Source: Eretmocerus hayati (lineage: Eukaryota; Arthropoda; Insecta; Hymenoptera; Aphelinidae). From it: 64,000 nt of DNA. Position 1 is the stretch's first letter. Each line of letters begins with the position of its first letter. A program made the position numbers and the translations under genes. The notes under the pieces are model-generated. The model did not search any database. It was not told where the DNA came from and saw only the letters and a list, made by a program, of their open reading frames with translations. This document shows, piece by piece, positions 11,908-23,460 of the stretch. The stretch is from the NCBI GenBank assembly GCA_029851415.1, contig CM056744.1, positions 104,255,338 through 104,319,337 on the forward strand, in the 5' to 3' direction.

Positions 11908-13310
11908 TGTTACGGGCGCCGAAGAACACCGGTCTATTCAATGTGTCACGATCGATCGCGACTACCCCGGTTTGTCGCAATTGACTAGTTTGTCCGATCT
12001 ATTATGATTTACAACGACGACTCGTATGTTAAGGCAATGCAGTCACCGCGCACCGTGCTCGCTGATAGTTATTCGCACTTTTGTCCGATACACTTGTGAT
12101 TTGGATCAAATGAGGAGAAGGCGAATACTTATCATCATCCAACTTGAATTCGTCATCTCGTCTTTTGTCTCAAATCGCAAGAAAACTGGAGAAAAGTGGA
12201 AATAACTTGAGCGCAGGCACCTCCTAACCTACAATATAAGCTAATTGTAATTCGCACTTTTATCCGATTCACTTGCGATTCGGGCGAAACGACGAGAAGA
12301 CAAACTCGAGTTAGGTGGTAATGAACACTCGTCTTCTCGTCATATCGCCCAAATCGCAAGTGAATTGTATAAAAGTGCGAATAAGTTTCAGCGTGTACGG
12401 TGACCGCATTGCCTTAAGATTGACCGTAATGACCCAGTATGAACCACCGGTCTGACTGGTCACTACTTTCGGGTGCCGGGGTTAAAGCCTGGGGGCGGGA
12501 GGGATGTCGGGTGCTCTCGAGATACTATACGATCTTCCTTGCCGGGGAAAGCGTATATCTCCCAGAATCAACGAAGGATTCTCCTCGCGGTTAACCGAGG
12601 CCGGGGAGTCGTTCCTTTCCCATGATTCGAAGTTACTCCTTGCGGGTAGGGGATGGACGGACGTTTTTTCCCAAGTATATAAGGTATAGATCGCGAATCA
12701 CTTGCGAGGTGAACCAGTCGCCACCTAGCGGTGGCGTCCGGAATGATTTCATACGATGCTTGCCTGTATCGAATTGAATCGTCGAGTATACACTTCCTGT
12801 GGGCGTTTGAGCAATAAAATGCTATCTGGTGGCGATGTGTAGCACTACACTCGCGGAATTGTGAGGCTATACCACCATCTAGAGATGGTAGAGAGGAGGA
12901 GAGTAACTTTCGGACTTTCGCCGTGATCAAAACTAGTTTCTATCAGGATCCAGCTACACTTCCAGAGTTGGCCACCAGAGGCTCTGGGGTGTTCCGGGCT
13001 AAATCAGCGCTGGCTCATAGCTTCTGAAAGGAAGGAGGACTGACTCCGCCTCCGCCATCCCCTCCTGTACTAGGTGAAAAATGTCAAGTGATGTGCGTGG
13101 CACATTCAATAAATGTAGAGCCAACGCGATCCACGCCTCTTATGCACACAAGGGTCCCGCCTTCGTGTCGGTGAAGTCTTAGCCTAGAGCCTAGTAGCGC
13201 CTCTCGTGGAAAATATGTCATTACTGGATCCTGGCTGGCTCTGGCTTCAGACCGAGTTTACTCTCCTTCTCTCTACCCTCCCTACTACCATCATACAGGT
13301 TTTGATGCGA
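11908..13310 (+). mobile_element. GC-rich LTR-like block (possible solo LTR), interrupted
   Basis: The block begins with TGTTACGGGCGCC, a start typical of gypsy-type LTRs. It shows a TATATAAG box at 12676-12683 and AATAAA near 13109-13114, and it is markedly more GC- and CpG-rich than its flanks. A TTAA-flanked MITE (12029-12417) lies within it. I could not find the matching CA end, a target duplication, a primer-binding site or a second copy. The LTR reading is therefore tentative, and a retroposon untranslated region is an alternative. The minus-strand ORF at 12568-12930 is not recognised. Confidence 0.3.
12029..12417. mobile_element. TTAA-flanked MITE with four alternating internal arms
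   Basis: TTAAGGCAATGC at 12029 mirrors GCATTGCCTTAA ending at 12417. Homology of the arms extends about 90 bp inward (TTATTCGCACTTTT... then AAATCGCAAGTG-type blocks). Two further copies of the same arm lie inside, one inverted (about 12153-12200) and one direct (about 12247-12300), so the element can form two hairpins side by side. The TTAA duplication suggests piggyBac-type mobility. Confidence 0.7.
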
Positions 13311-14782
13311 TACTGCCAAAAGAAGGTTTGAGGCCAGCGAGCAACATGAGATCGTTTGAGGTAGGACCGCCATAGTTTCACTACTCGTAAGCATTGGTTG
13401 AAAATAATGTGTTGAATACCGAATCTATCAGTTTTTTTTGACTGAGTTTATTGAGCACTATGTGTGAGACGTTTCGATTGTGTTTTTGAAATTGAAACTA
13501 ATGCAAAAGCATGGTAATCTTCTCCTTGAGGTAGTTTGCTAGTGTTTAACTTCAGAATGAGATACAATTCAGCTATCACATTAGCGAGAATAAGGACGGA
13601 TATTTTATTGAGAATTTTTGGATAGCAATTGGTGAAGTGCAAGTTATACACGCGATCCTCGTGTTTGTTATGATCATGAAGATTAAGTGACACATCAAAA
13701 ATGATTATTTCCCTCACAGGTGACATCATTGTAACAATGATCCGCGGTCTAATCTAAATTCATAATCTGAATTTAGAGAGGGTAGTTGAAATCATCGGGA
13801 TCGCAAATATTGATTCTTGAGTTTTGTTGCTACTCTAATCGCTACCTTGACCAGCAGGCCACCATCAAACGGTCTTAGCTATCATGACATTTTTCTTCGC
13901 TGCTTCAAAATCCTTCACTCAATTATCATTCATCAGAGTGTATCTGGTTTGATGAGGTTTGTATCTGTGCTCAATGCTGGTTCACGAGGGAAATTGTATC
14001 TCTACAGATCGTTCTTGGGTCATGGAGGTGCAAGGTTCGGGACTGCCGTTTGCTATAGAAAGTAAGTTTGAAATGAAAGGTAATCTTACACCACGAGAAT
14101 TTTGATTCGCATGACTTCGGCTCTGTACATCTTCTTTCACACTAAATTGAGTCGCGAAATCTGTGCCATTCTCAGTGATGGAATTGATTATATCGAATCT
14201 TTCCAACTTGGTCTTCCAGCTTCATCGAGTCTCCCAAAGGTATATCAAACGTCCACTCTGATTAGTCCTCATTATTAAGACACAAGCAGATGAGAAAAAC
14301 GACTCAACCGGCTTCAATGTTCACAACTCAATTCATTGACTTACGAAGCGATACGTTCCATTTTGAGCAGGTACATACCTATTGCTCTTATGTGAGTGGT
14401 CATCCAGAAAGATTCTAGATCTTCAAATCTCGTTATATCTCCATTTTGACAATTCCTCATCTGACCTCTCGAGATTCAAACCTTCATTCTTAGCATTGCC
14501 TATGAAGAATCTACGTATAATGGACTTGCTTATTTGACATACTCTTTGGGAATAAGCCCTCTACTTCATGAAGGTATTTCTCGTGAACTCGACTGCATTC
14601 TCATCGTAACTTAGACCATTTGACCATAGGTCCTTTCATAGTGAGGTGCTCAACTATAAGCGAAGAACGTAGAATGCGAATGACGAATCGTTCATTTTAT
14701 ATGTACGGCTCTATTCTTAGGGTTTAGATTGTTTGGAACCATCTCAAAATATTTTCTCTCGTGGAATGCTACTCGTACTTGC
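13311..14782. other. upstream region of the defensin-like gene; no other supported gene
   Basis: AT-rich sequence with short unsupported ORFs (13448-13729 minus; 13817-14065 plus). The promoter of the gene starting at 14783 should lie in or near the 3' part, but I see no decisive TATA box or initiator. Confidence 0.35.
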
Positions 14783-14870
14783 ATGACACGATCACTATTT
14801 AATGTAGTAAAACTTTTCTGTTGTATTGTTCTAGTTCACATCCATCAATCAGATGCACTGGTGGTCAAAA
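14783..14870 (+). CDS. defensin-like gene, exon 1 (signal peptide)
   Basis: ATG at 14783 opens a hydrophobic leader. The exon ends at AAAA|GTAAGT, a strong donor, leaving one base that pairs with GG at the start of exon 2 to give Arg. An upstream in-frame ATG at 14729 exists, but starting at 14783 puts the hydrophobic core in the usual place. Confidence 0.75.
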
Positions 14871-17800
14871 GTAAGTACCTCGTACCCCGTTGTACAAAAA
14901 TTGAACGATCTTTGGACTCATTTTTGCTACTTACAGTCTCTGTATCTTTCGATGCCAAATCACGGCGAGTCGGAAACCCGGAAAGGTGAAAGTTGCGGGA
15001 ACCTGGGAAATGCTTGTGGGATATGTTTTGGGATATTTTGAACATCTTTCTCCAACAAGAAAATGATGTTCAAAGAAATCCGCCGGGACAATTCAAAATA
15101 AAATTGATTTTGGCATTTTTCCATTCTATTTTCCGGAAAATAAATTTTTTCCATTTTGCTCCTTGTCCCACAGCTTTGGATCGGCTCTGAGAAATTCTCC
15201 CACGTATGGAGAACGGAGGCCTCTATTGCATCACCGGCGAGATGGGTCAAAACATCGTTATATAGTCGGAATGAACTTTCTACTCGGCAGAAAATCTCTC
15301 AAACGTGGTTTGAAAGGTAGAATAAAAATTTTTTTTTCCTCTAACAGTTTTGATACCAACAAAGTAATATTCTCTCCCTCGTGCTAATGACAATGGATAG
15401 GTCATAACATTTTCAAGAATACGACTAGCTCATTAATCCAGCTAAACAATTGCTGGAACAAAGATCCTCCACCATGTCGAGATCCTTGAAACACTTGAGT
15501 TACAGATGTAATCCATTGAATTCACATACTGCGCGGAGCAGATGATTTGAATGTTTGGAATGATCCAAATCAAATTCTTATTTCCTCAATACTTCATTGG
15601 AATCATGATGGATTGATTCGAATGCCTGCTTATTGTAAACTTCCAATCCAGATCCAGTTTTTTCTCAGGACTCCTTGATGTGAATCATAAATAACCGCAT
15701 GGACCTTGGGTGTCACAGAAATTCCCAGTTTCAGATAACTATCTCGAAAATCACTTATGTAACTCACTCATGGGTGATTCCTCCGAAAGTGTGATTTTTT
15801 GGGGCCAAAATCGTCGCAGGGAGTGATTTGGGTCAAAAAATTATTTCAGCCCCAGACGAGTTTTAGTGGGTCGTTGCAGTTGATTCACACTTGTTTGGGC
15901 ACATAAAGGAAGTATGTAGAGCTACGTATCTCAAAAGAGAAGTCAGACGAAGATATGTGCAGTTTAAGAGGTCGTAGAGGGGGACGGAGTTGACGGGGAC
16001 GGAATTGACATTCCGCTTTAGAAATATCCCCACGGCTCGCCAACTAATTGTAGACTCTTTTCCGCATAGATTTCATCCAATAAAAACGAATACTTCACGA
16101 ATATGCGTTCCACAAAGCGATATAGCGCGTTGGGGAGGAGCACAACATGGGGTCGGAATTGACCGAAAATTTTGTACGCCATTTGGAAAACACGTTTATG
16201 TGGTGCGCTCGACCGCGGATTCGAGTTTTCGGCTAATGTCACGCAAGAATTAGGTGTATTTGGGTATCTGGAAATCAACCTCATTGGTTAGAAAGGCTAA
16301 ACAAATTGAAGGGCGTAGCTACACATGGGGGTTTTTGACTCTGCATATGCGCTGCAGTAAATGCAAGAGCCGAAGGTTGGTTTTCTACAGGGATCGGAAT
16401 TGACATTTTGGCCCTTTATGAGGCACTACAAAAATTACGGGGACGTCAGAATCGACTCAAAAACTATTAACATAGTTGCGCACCAATAGAATACACCCCA
16501 GAAAATTGCTACAATACGCATTCCAACCCTTGGAAACTTGGAGGAACTTGGAACACGGAAAATCACACTTTCAACGGAATCACTGATATATGAGTAATTC
16601 CACGCAAAACAGACCGACGAAAAAGGGTCATGTCTCGGATCTTTTTCTAAGTATTTTTAATCGGTTCAATGGTCTAAAACATGGACTTTCAACTTACTAT
16701 AAGGTCCAAAAAGAATTTTGTGGTCCCATGGCGAGAATTTTTGAAAATGACGTAAAATCATTTTTTTTCAAAATCCCAGCAACTTTTTTTCACAAAAATG
16801 CAAATGAGTCGAGTTTGCTTGCAGATAGAGACACGTGGTTCACAGCATTCAAAAGGTCTTCAAAAAATCTATCGAGATGCATTCCTAAAACTTGGTTTTG
16901 AGATAACGTACACTATTGTCGAGCAAAAAGTCGAAAAACACAAAAACATTGATTTATCGGAAAGCCATTTTTTTTATTCCTGGAAATTTGATATTTGATG
17001 TTTAATTTTGTGTTCTTTCAGAAAAAAATGATCCCGAACATTTTTTTTGAGTTCTACAGCCTATTTTTGATATTTTTCGCAAATCAGTTTTTCAAGCGAT
17101 GGGAAATCGTCTGTTTTCTGCGCATGCGCAGGAATTTGGGTCCTCAAAACCAATTCCATTAGAAAGCCAAGAAAATTTCCTTAAAAATCACTACTTGGCG
17201 AAGCCAATTTCATCAATTTGGCTCGGAGCAACAACGTATGAAAGATGAAGCTTCAGCCCGAGTGCATCGATAGGCAAAGGCTATCGTCCGCGGATCTCAG
17301 TCACTGCTGTCTCCGACCACCTCTTGGGCGTTGCCGACATTCAGTGGTCTTCTGTACGTTGTACCTTTGGTTTCAATTGATGGACTTGACTTTGTCAAGT
17401 GGTCATTTTGAAGGAAATTTTCTTGGCTTTCTGATGCAATTGGTTTCAAGAACCCAAATTTCTGCGCATGCGCAGAAAACAGACGATTTCCTATCGCTTG
17501 AAAAACTGATTTGCAAAAAATAGCAAAAATAGGCTTTGGGACTCAAGAAAAATGTTTGGGACCATTCTTTCCTGAAAGAGCACAAAATTCTACATCAAAT
17601 ATCAAATTTTCAGAAATAAAAAAAATGGCTTTTCGAGAAATCAATGTTTTTGTGTTTTTCGACTTTTTGCTCGACAATAGTGTACGCAACCTCGAAACCA
17701 AGTTTTGGGAATGCATTTCGATAGATTTTTTGAAGACCTTTCGAATGCCGTCAACTGCGTGTCTCTATCTGCAAGCAAACTCGACTTATTTGCATTTTAG

Positions 17801-20800
17801 TGAAAAAGGTTGCTAGAATTTTGAAAAAAAGGATTTCACATCATTTTCAAAGATTCTCGACATGGGACCAAAAAAATTTTTTTGGACCTCATAGTAAGTT
17901 GAAAGTCCATGTTTTGGACCATAGAATCGATCAAAAATACTTAGGAAAAGATCCGAGACATGACCATTTTTCATCGGTCTGTTTCGCGTGGAATTACTCA
18001 TATGTAAGTTCCATAAGAGATTTTTGAGATAGTGACATATATATGTAGGTTACATAAGTAATTTTCGAGATAATTTTCTGAAACTGGGGATTTCTGTGAC
18101 ACCCCACGTCCATTCGGTTATGATTCACATCAAGGAATTCTGTGAGAAAACTGGAACTGGATTGGAAGGTTACAGTGAGCACGCATTTGAATCAGTCCAT
18201 CATGACTTTCCTCTATTATATTTCCCCCATACATCAATGGAATATGGAGGGAATATGAAGTTTATCGGGGTTATTCCAAATATCCAAATCGTCTGCTTCG
18301 CGCAGTCTGTGAGTTCAATGGATTACATCTGTAACTTAAGTGTTTCAAGGATCTCGACATGGTGGAGGATCTTTGTTCCAGCAATTGTTTAGCTAGATTA
18401 ATGAGCTAGTTGTATTCTTGAAAATATTATGACCTATCCATTGTCATTAGCTAGAGGAAGAAGATATCACTTTGTTGATGAAAGGACTATTAGAGAGAAA
18501 AGAATTTTACTCTACCTTTCGAACCACCTTTGAAAGATTTTCTGCCGAGTCGAAACTTTATTTCGACTATAAAACGATGTTTCGAGCTATCTCGCCAATT
18601 ATGCGACAGATACCATTGTTCTTCATACATAAATGAATTCCTCAGAGTCAATCCAAATCTGTGAGACGAGAAGAAAAATTGAGAAAATTTATTTCCCCGG
18701 TGGAAAAATGTAAAAATCGACATTATTTTCAAATCCCTCGACGGATTTTTTTGATTCTTGTTGGATAATGATGTTCAAAATATCTCGAAACATACCCCAC
18801 AAGCATTTCCCAGGTTCACGCAACTTTCACCTATCTGGGTTCCCGACTCGCCGTGCTAATTGCACAATCTGTGCCCCATACACTGTGAACGAATAGGCTC
18901 ATCGACAGACAAAAAATATTTTTTGTGAAAATCATGTCAAGAAATGTACTACTATTGAATGTTAAGATAGCGAGGTGATGTAGGAAATAAGTCGAGCTCA
19001 ATTCTTTCAATAGCTGATCAAAATTTGCATCTCGAGTCAATATTGGCATAATAATTACCTGTCAGGAATCTACAAGCAGAAAACTTAAATGTATGAATGA
19101 TTACTCATATGTTACGTTTTTCCGTCGAATTTTGTTCCAGGGGGGACTACGTACAATGGTGATGAATACCGATGCCTGTATAATAGAGATGAAATAGATC
19201 ATGAAGCGTGTCATTTCATGTGTGTACGAGCCTCGGTGCAAGGTACAATTTCTGAGACTCGCAGAGGGCTTTGCTTAAACAACGTATGTTTTTGTGAACT
19301 GAAGAACTCATTCCCTGGTTTTCGGACCATATATCTATCGATCGCAGTGTTAAATGATGATGGCCTCAGTAATTCTCGAAGCATCGAAAATTTGCAAGAT
19401 ATATCAAGGCGGGTTGATCCATCCCACGATTCGTCTGCACTAGGACCAATTCAGCTTTCGGATGAGGGAGAATGCCGAGCACCCAATGCATCTCTTGAGC
19501 CCCAACCATCCTGTAGCAAAGGTGAATATTTTCATTTCTTCAAATATTCATCGACCAAGATGATTAATCTTGCAAAGACATCAATGAAGCTATAAAACTT
19601 CAGAGTGCATTGAGATATAGTTTCTGAATTCTGAATTCGCAGAAATTCTTTACAATAGAAAATGAAAAACAATTTGGCTCATATGGGTTCTACCGGAGAT
19701 TCGTCTGGATTCGATCAATTTTTAAACACGGAAGTTAATTCGTGAAAAGATTTTTTATGTCAATTTATGTCGTATTTCCTCCATTAGATACATTCGAAAA
19801 TAGGGAGAACTGTAAGAATACGAGATCTTTTGTCTCACTTGCACTCATGGGTCAGGGTACCATAACCTATGAGTGCGAGGTAGACAGTAGATATGGAATC
19901 ATTGCATTTCACCTTGTTTCCGAAAGTACGGCTAAAGGATGATTATCATATTGGATGATTTGACGAGTGGGTGATTTGGTAGTATATCTGCATCGGTATC
20001 TTCCAAACTTTTAGTGAGTGGGTCTATGGAACGGCTAAGCCAAAACACTCAACTTCAGTTTCAGAATACTTTCAATATTCACTGCGATAGGACCCACTTA
20101 TGGGGCCACTTTCTCTAGAATCTCAGCCCACCCTAAACAGCGAATATAGATCCAATGGCTTGTGTCACGATTTTTGTGATTGACATGAAAATGTTTATGT
20201 CATGAAAAATAAATGTCTCATCCACTTTTGTTATCGGAGTTGATTTATGCAATTTTTGACGCAATCATCTATTGATCGCACGAGGTCAATTGATAAATGG
20301 CAGAAACCTACTCACCTTCGATTCCACAATTTCCAACGTATCGCAGCTCATCCCAGAGCTTATTCCGACACCTATGATCTGAATGAGAATCTGTAGAAAT
20401 ATATCAATCAGAACTCGAGTAATTTTCAATTCACGGGACATAGAAAGTTTCAGCTGAATCGGTAAACGTGTGCTCTTTCAAGTGCACAATCCCCTCAATC
20501 GTATCTGTTCCATCGTGTAATTCAAAAGCTCTTGAAACTGGTGACGTAATAGAAGAAGATCGAGTTGAGCCCATCATTTTTTGTTATTGAGCGATTTGAA
20601 GTCGATAAACCATGACCTATAAATCAAGCTTAGCAATGCATGTGAGAATTTATTGCTGTCAAATCTGTGTAAGATGGGCCCCATCGATGAGATCTACGAA
20701 AATTGTATATGAATATTCTACATAGATGCTCATTTGATGATCTTCCAAGAGGTCCAACTACCTGCTATAAGTGCTGAGAACCACATTTGTACTCTCTCGC

Positions 20801-21322
20801 AATCTAGACCGAAATTGCGATTTTACCTTCGCAGTGAACGTGCTCCACGTCATTTGACCCACCTATTGATGAACACCCTACGTGAGACTTCGGCTCATCA
20901 AATACCGAGTGAATAATTAAGGGATTCAAATAATTAATCATGCATTTTTCTAATTTTTTAATCGTTCAATGTTACGCTGATACTGAAATTAGATTCTATT
21001 TCAACTTCCAGATGAATGTAATGGAATAGATGTCGACAAGCAGATCAATAAATGTCGTTACGATGGACACATCATTAGTGAGGAAACTTGTGATGACAAA
21101 TGCCGGATGTTGAATACCGTTTATGGCATCCAAATTATCAAAGGAAAATGTATTGGAGGAGAATGTTATTGCATATACCCACCGATGCAATCTGGAGGTT
21201 GCAGAAGAGTTAAATTTGAAGTACTTGAGATGAATTTCGCATTACTTCCATTGAATTCTCGACATCTTCAAGAATCTATGGACCTCTTCTGCAGGCTAGG
21301 TTCAAGCTTCTACTCTGACTAA
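14783..21322 (+). CDS. secreted protein with two CS-alpha-beta (defensin-fold) domains, 3 exons
   Basis: Exons 14783-14870, 19141-19521 and 21012-21322 join in frame (all junctions phase 1) into 259 residues. Residues 1 to about 25 form a signal peptide (hydrophobic core LFCCIVLVHI, likely cleavage after S-D-A), followed by a Lys-Arg pair. Two domains have the spacing C-x11-C-x3-C-x15/16-C-x4-C-x-C with Gly two residues before the fourth Cys. This is the CxxxC...GxC...CxC signature of invertebrate defensins and related CS-alpha-beta peptides. A Ser/Asp-rich linker of about 70 residues separates them, and a non-repetitive tail follows the second. The product is probably secreted and may be antimicrobial, a venom component or regulatory; the role is not shown. 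The first intron (4.3 kb) carries a large transposon. A 24-nt micro-exon at 19788-19811 is possible. Confidence 0.75.
15960..16460. repeat. repeated GGACGGAATTGAC-type motif
   Basis: Variants of GG(A/T)CGGAATTGAC appear near 15980-16010, 16150-16165 and 16388-16405, with a related GGACGTCAGAATCGAC at 16441. It is internal to the large element, and its role is unknown. Confidence 0.4.
16589..18002. mobile_element. TA-flanked long-arm MITE, copy 1
   Basis: TATGAGTAATTCCACGC at 16589 and GCGTGGAATTACTCATA ending at 18002 are exact inverted ends, with TA on the outside as in Tc1/mariner-type insertion. The arms pair over several hundred bases, so mirror-image ORFs appear at 16590-16901 plus and 17813-18001 minus. 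Each arm ends near the centre with the palindrome CTGCGCATGCGCAG (17118-17131 and 17462-17475). A GC-richer centre (17240-17345) separates them. No transposase is present. A related copy lies at 43130. Confidence 0.7.
18096..18392 (+). pseudogene. transposon-derived protein fragment
   Basis: The frame reads V-H-S-V-M...EFCEKTG.GLE.YSE.A.ESVHHDF, a pattern I associate with proteins of insect DNA transposons (family not certain). It occurs twice as inverted copies in the two arms of the large element; the left-arm counterpart (about 15500-15720, minus) is interrupted by frame changes. I treat both as decayed remains of the element's own gene. Confidence 0.35.
19141..19521 (+). CDS. defensin-like gene, exon 2 (first Cys domain and linker)
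   Basis: The acceptor is TTTTGTTCCAG|GGG. The six-Cys domain comes first, then a polar linker rich in Ser, Asp and Arg with two more Cys near its end. The exon closes at CAAAG|GTGAAT, phase 1. The Lys-Arg made at the junction with exon 1 could be a processing site. Confidence 0.75.
19788..19811 (+). CDS. possible 24-nt micro-exon of the defensin-like gene
   Basis: A pyrimidine-rich acceptor (TTTCCTCCATTAG) and a strong donor (AACT|GTAAGA) bracket 24 nt that keep phase 1 on both sides and add eight residues without a stop. It may be a cassette exon or chance. Confidence 0.25.
19832..19885. repeat. small hairpin repeat, copy A
   Basis: GTCTCACTTGCACTCATGGG pairs with CCTATGAGTGCGAGGTAGAC across a short loop. 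A second copy with compensating changes lies at 51451-51503. Confidence 0.5.
21012..21322 (+). CDS. defensin-like gene, exon 3 (second Cys domain, stop)
   Basis: The acceptor is CAACTTCCAG|AT. The frame predicted from exon 2 reads directly into the second six-Cys domain, with spacing almost identical to the first, then about 45 residues of tail to TAA at 21320-21322. The repeat of the domain in a separate phase-1 exon points to exon duplication. Confidence 0.75.
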
Positions 21323-22560
21323 TGAATGGGGTAGTTTGGAAAAATTCAATATGAGTGCCTTACAAAATTTCTTGCTGTTGATTACGCAACCTGGTAATAA
21401 TATTAGCATCCATAGTTGATAAAATTGCCTCACAATTGAGATATTGAATGAAGAATCGATGGAAAATGAGTTGGAGCATCTCCTTGCAAACTGACGACAA
21501 ACGAATTCTCCGTAAATCTGAAATGAACAGGCCTGGAAATGAATCACCCAAAGAGCATGAGAATCTTTCAAGAACCTTCCGGAAATCTTTCATCAAGATC
21601 CGACAATCTTCAGGAAGCTGTTACATGGAAACAGGAAGCTTGCATGCGAGTTGGTTTAGGAACTAATGCCTGTAATCATACTCAACTTTCAATGACCCAA
21701 CTATATCAATTAACAAAGTGAATATGCTGTCTCTTTCCAAACAGTCTGCTTCGTTAACCTGGGGGAAAAATTTCACAGGATTCTTTCTGTGGGACGCTGT
21801 TCGATGAATTTTTTAATCAAACTCATCCCTCCCAAGTTATTTCGGTAATATCGTAAAAAGATGGAAAACCGTGGAAGAGAAAAATGTTTACATGCCATTC
21901 ACAATGGTAAGATTGAAAAATCTACTTCAATATAGAATACACCACCGAATTCTCTCGATTGTTTCGGACACCGAGAATCAAACCCTACAAGAATTCTTCT
22001 ATTTCATTGACTTCCGACTCTTCAGTTCACCGTAATACCATTTATTCATTGCCTTCCTTGCACTCATTTGCGGGGTGGAGTGGGTGCAAGTCAAATCATT
22101 CTATGATGAGATAGAAACTATTTGACCAAATAATTACATATCTGCACAAAGCAACTAGAAAAAACCCAAGTATACATAGGTTTTCGATCAATTTGACAGG
22201 ATTATGTAAACATCACACTCCCAAACTCCCATATAGACATAAGTATAATAGGTCGGGGTGGAGGCAACCTCCAATGAGATCAAGCCTAGCTCAACTTCAT
22301 ATTGAATCTCGAGGGATCCTAAAACCCCCCGGAAGTGATTTTTGAGCTACTTGAAAAACTTTCATATTATACATCCAGGATAGCCAATACATATAGAAAC
22401 CATATCCGTCCTCTAAAAAACTGCTAAAAAATTAAAAATCATTGGAAAAGTAATATCAGATATCAACCTAGTGAACGATAAACCCAACTAACAATAGGAT
22501 CACAAATCTACCCTGTTAGTTTACCCCTGAAAGTGACAAAAACGAGTGAATAGACACGAG
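21323..22560. other. no supported gene
   Basis: AT-rich sequence downstream of the defensin-like gene. Short ORFs at 21448-21666 and 21302-21596 overlap on both strands and have no recognised content. No clear AATAAA-type poly-A site could be tied to the gene. Confidence 0.35.
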
Positions 22561-23460
22561 AAAGCTAATATCATTTGGTGAATGTTTCAGTGTGAACAAC
22601 GAGCCAACTCTCTCGCCTATGAACCCCCCCCCCCCCTCCCCACTCCCAAAACTTTCGAAAGCTGGTACACTGAATATGTGTGTGTGAGTGTGTGTGTGTT
22701 TTTGGACCAAGCTGGCGCGAATAATTGGCCCCAATTAGTGAGACAGGACGGCAGAGTACTACAAAAGAGTGGGGAGGGAGGGTCAAAAGGGGGTTGATAT
22801 GTTTACTCTCACCGGCTCTTTAAGCGACTTGTCTGACTATCTATACATGTATACAAAGAGTTGTCGTAGCTTTAGGGGTGGGTAGGGGGATGAAATAACC
22901 CTCTCTATCTCTCTATCTCGCTTGTACTCTATAGAATGCACAGCGTGACGATAACTCGATTAAAAAGTATAGTCGCTTTATCCGAACAACGGCATTTAAT
23001 TAACGAAAGTGCTCGACCGAGAATCGTTTACTATATAATAATACTACGATCAAAGAGACTAAGGTTAAGAAGACTTCTAAGACTTAGGCTGTATAAGCGA
23101 GACGATGAGGATAAGAAGAGTTCGAGGAACACGCCGCGGGCTGAATTTAATATATATATATATATATAGATACAGAATGTAGAAGGAGGATAAGATAGGA
23201 TGAGGTGAATCTAAAGAAGCAAAAAATTACGACAACGCGAAGGGTAATCGTCCGCCAACCCCTTTCTTCTATATCTTCCCAAACTTGCCTACAGCGGCTC
23301 AATTCCATTACACCGCGTCTCTCTTTCACTCGACACTGTATCCTCACCACCTCATCACCCCCCCCCCCCTCTCCCCCCTTCTTTTACGAATAAAGTACTT
23401 CTTCATCGTGAGCTCTTTGAGCTAAACCCTTTGTCTTCTCCATCTCATCCGATTGTCGAA
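22560..23460. repeat. cluster of low-complexity tracts
   Basis: A poly-C tract near 22626-22640, (TG)n near 22677-22700, CT-rich repeats at 22901-22920, (AT)n at 23150-23168 and another C-rich tract at 23357-23380 lie within 900 bp. Between them the sequence is richer in CpG than average. ORFs here are by-products of these tracts. It could be a promoter region, but no gene start is supported. Confidence 0.5.

Larger units (their letters stand above)
14961..18855. mobile_element. large inverted-repeat transposon in intron 1 of the defensin-like gene
   Basis: Ends CACGGCGAGTCGG (14961) and CCGACTCGCCGTG (to 18855) are perfect inverted copies. Homology continues inward for about 800 bp on each side (14961 to about 15780; about 18003-18855) at roughly 80 percent by eye. 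Flanking pentamers CAAAT and CTAAT agree at four of five positions and could be a target duplication. Both arms carry the same broken protein-like segment. A TA-flanked MITE (16589-18002) sits inside. The terminal CAC would fit CACTA/Transib-like groups, but that is only a guess. Confidence 0.65.

Noticed and set aside
16590..18001. Paired ORFs starting M-S-N-S-T on opposite strands as a gene family
   Set aside because: They are the mirror arms of a MITE, with a third copy at 43131. There are no domains, and frames break differently in each copy.
22516..22797. ORFs with Thr-His or Val-Cys runs
   Set aside because: They come from TG/CA and poly-C tracts.
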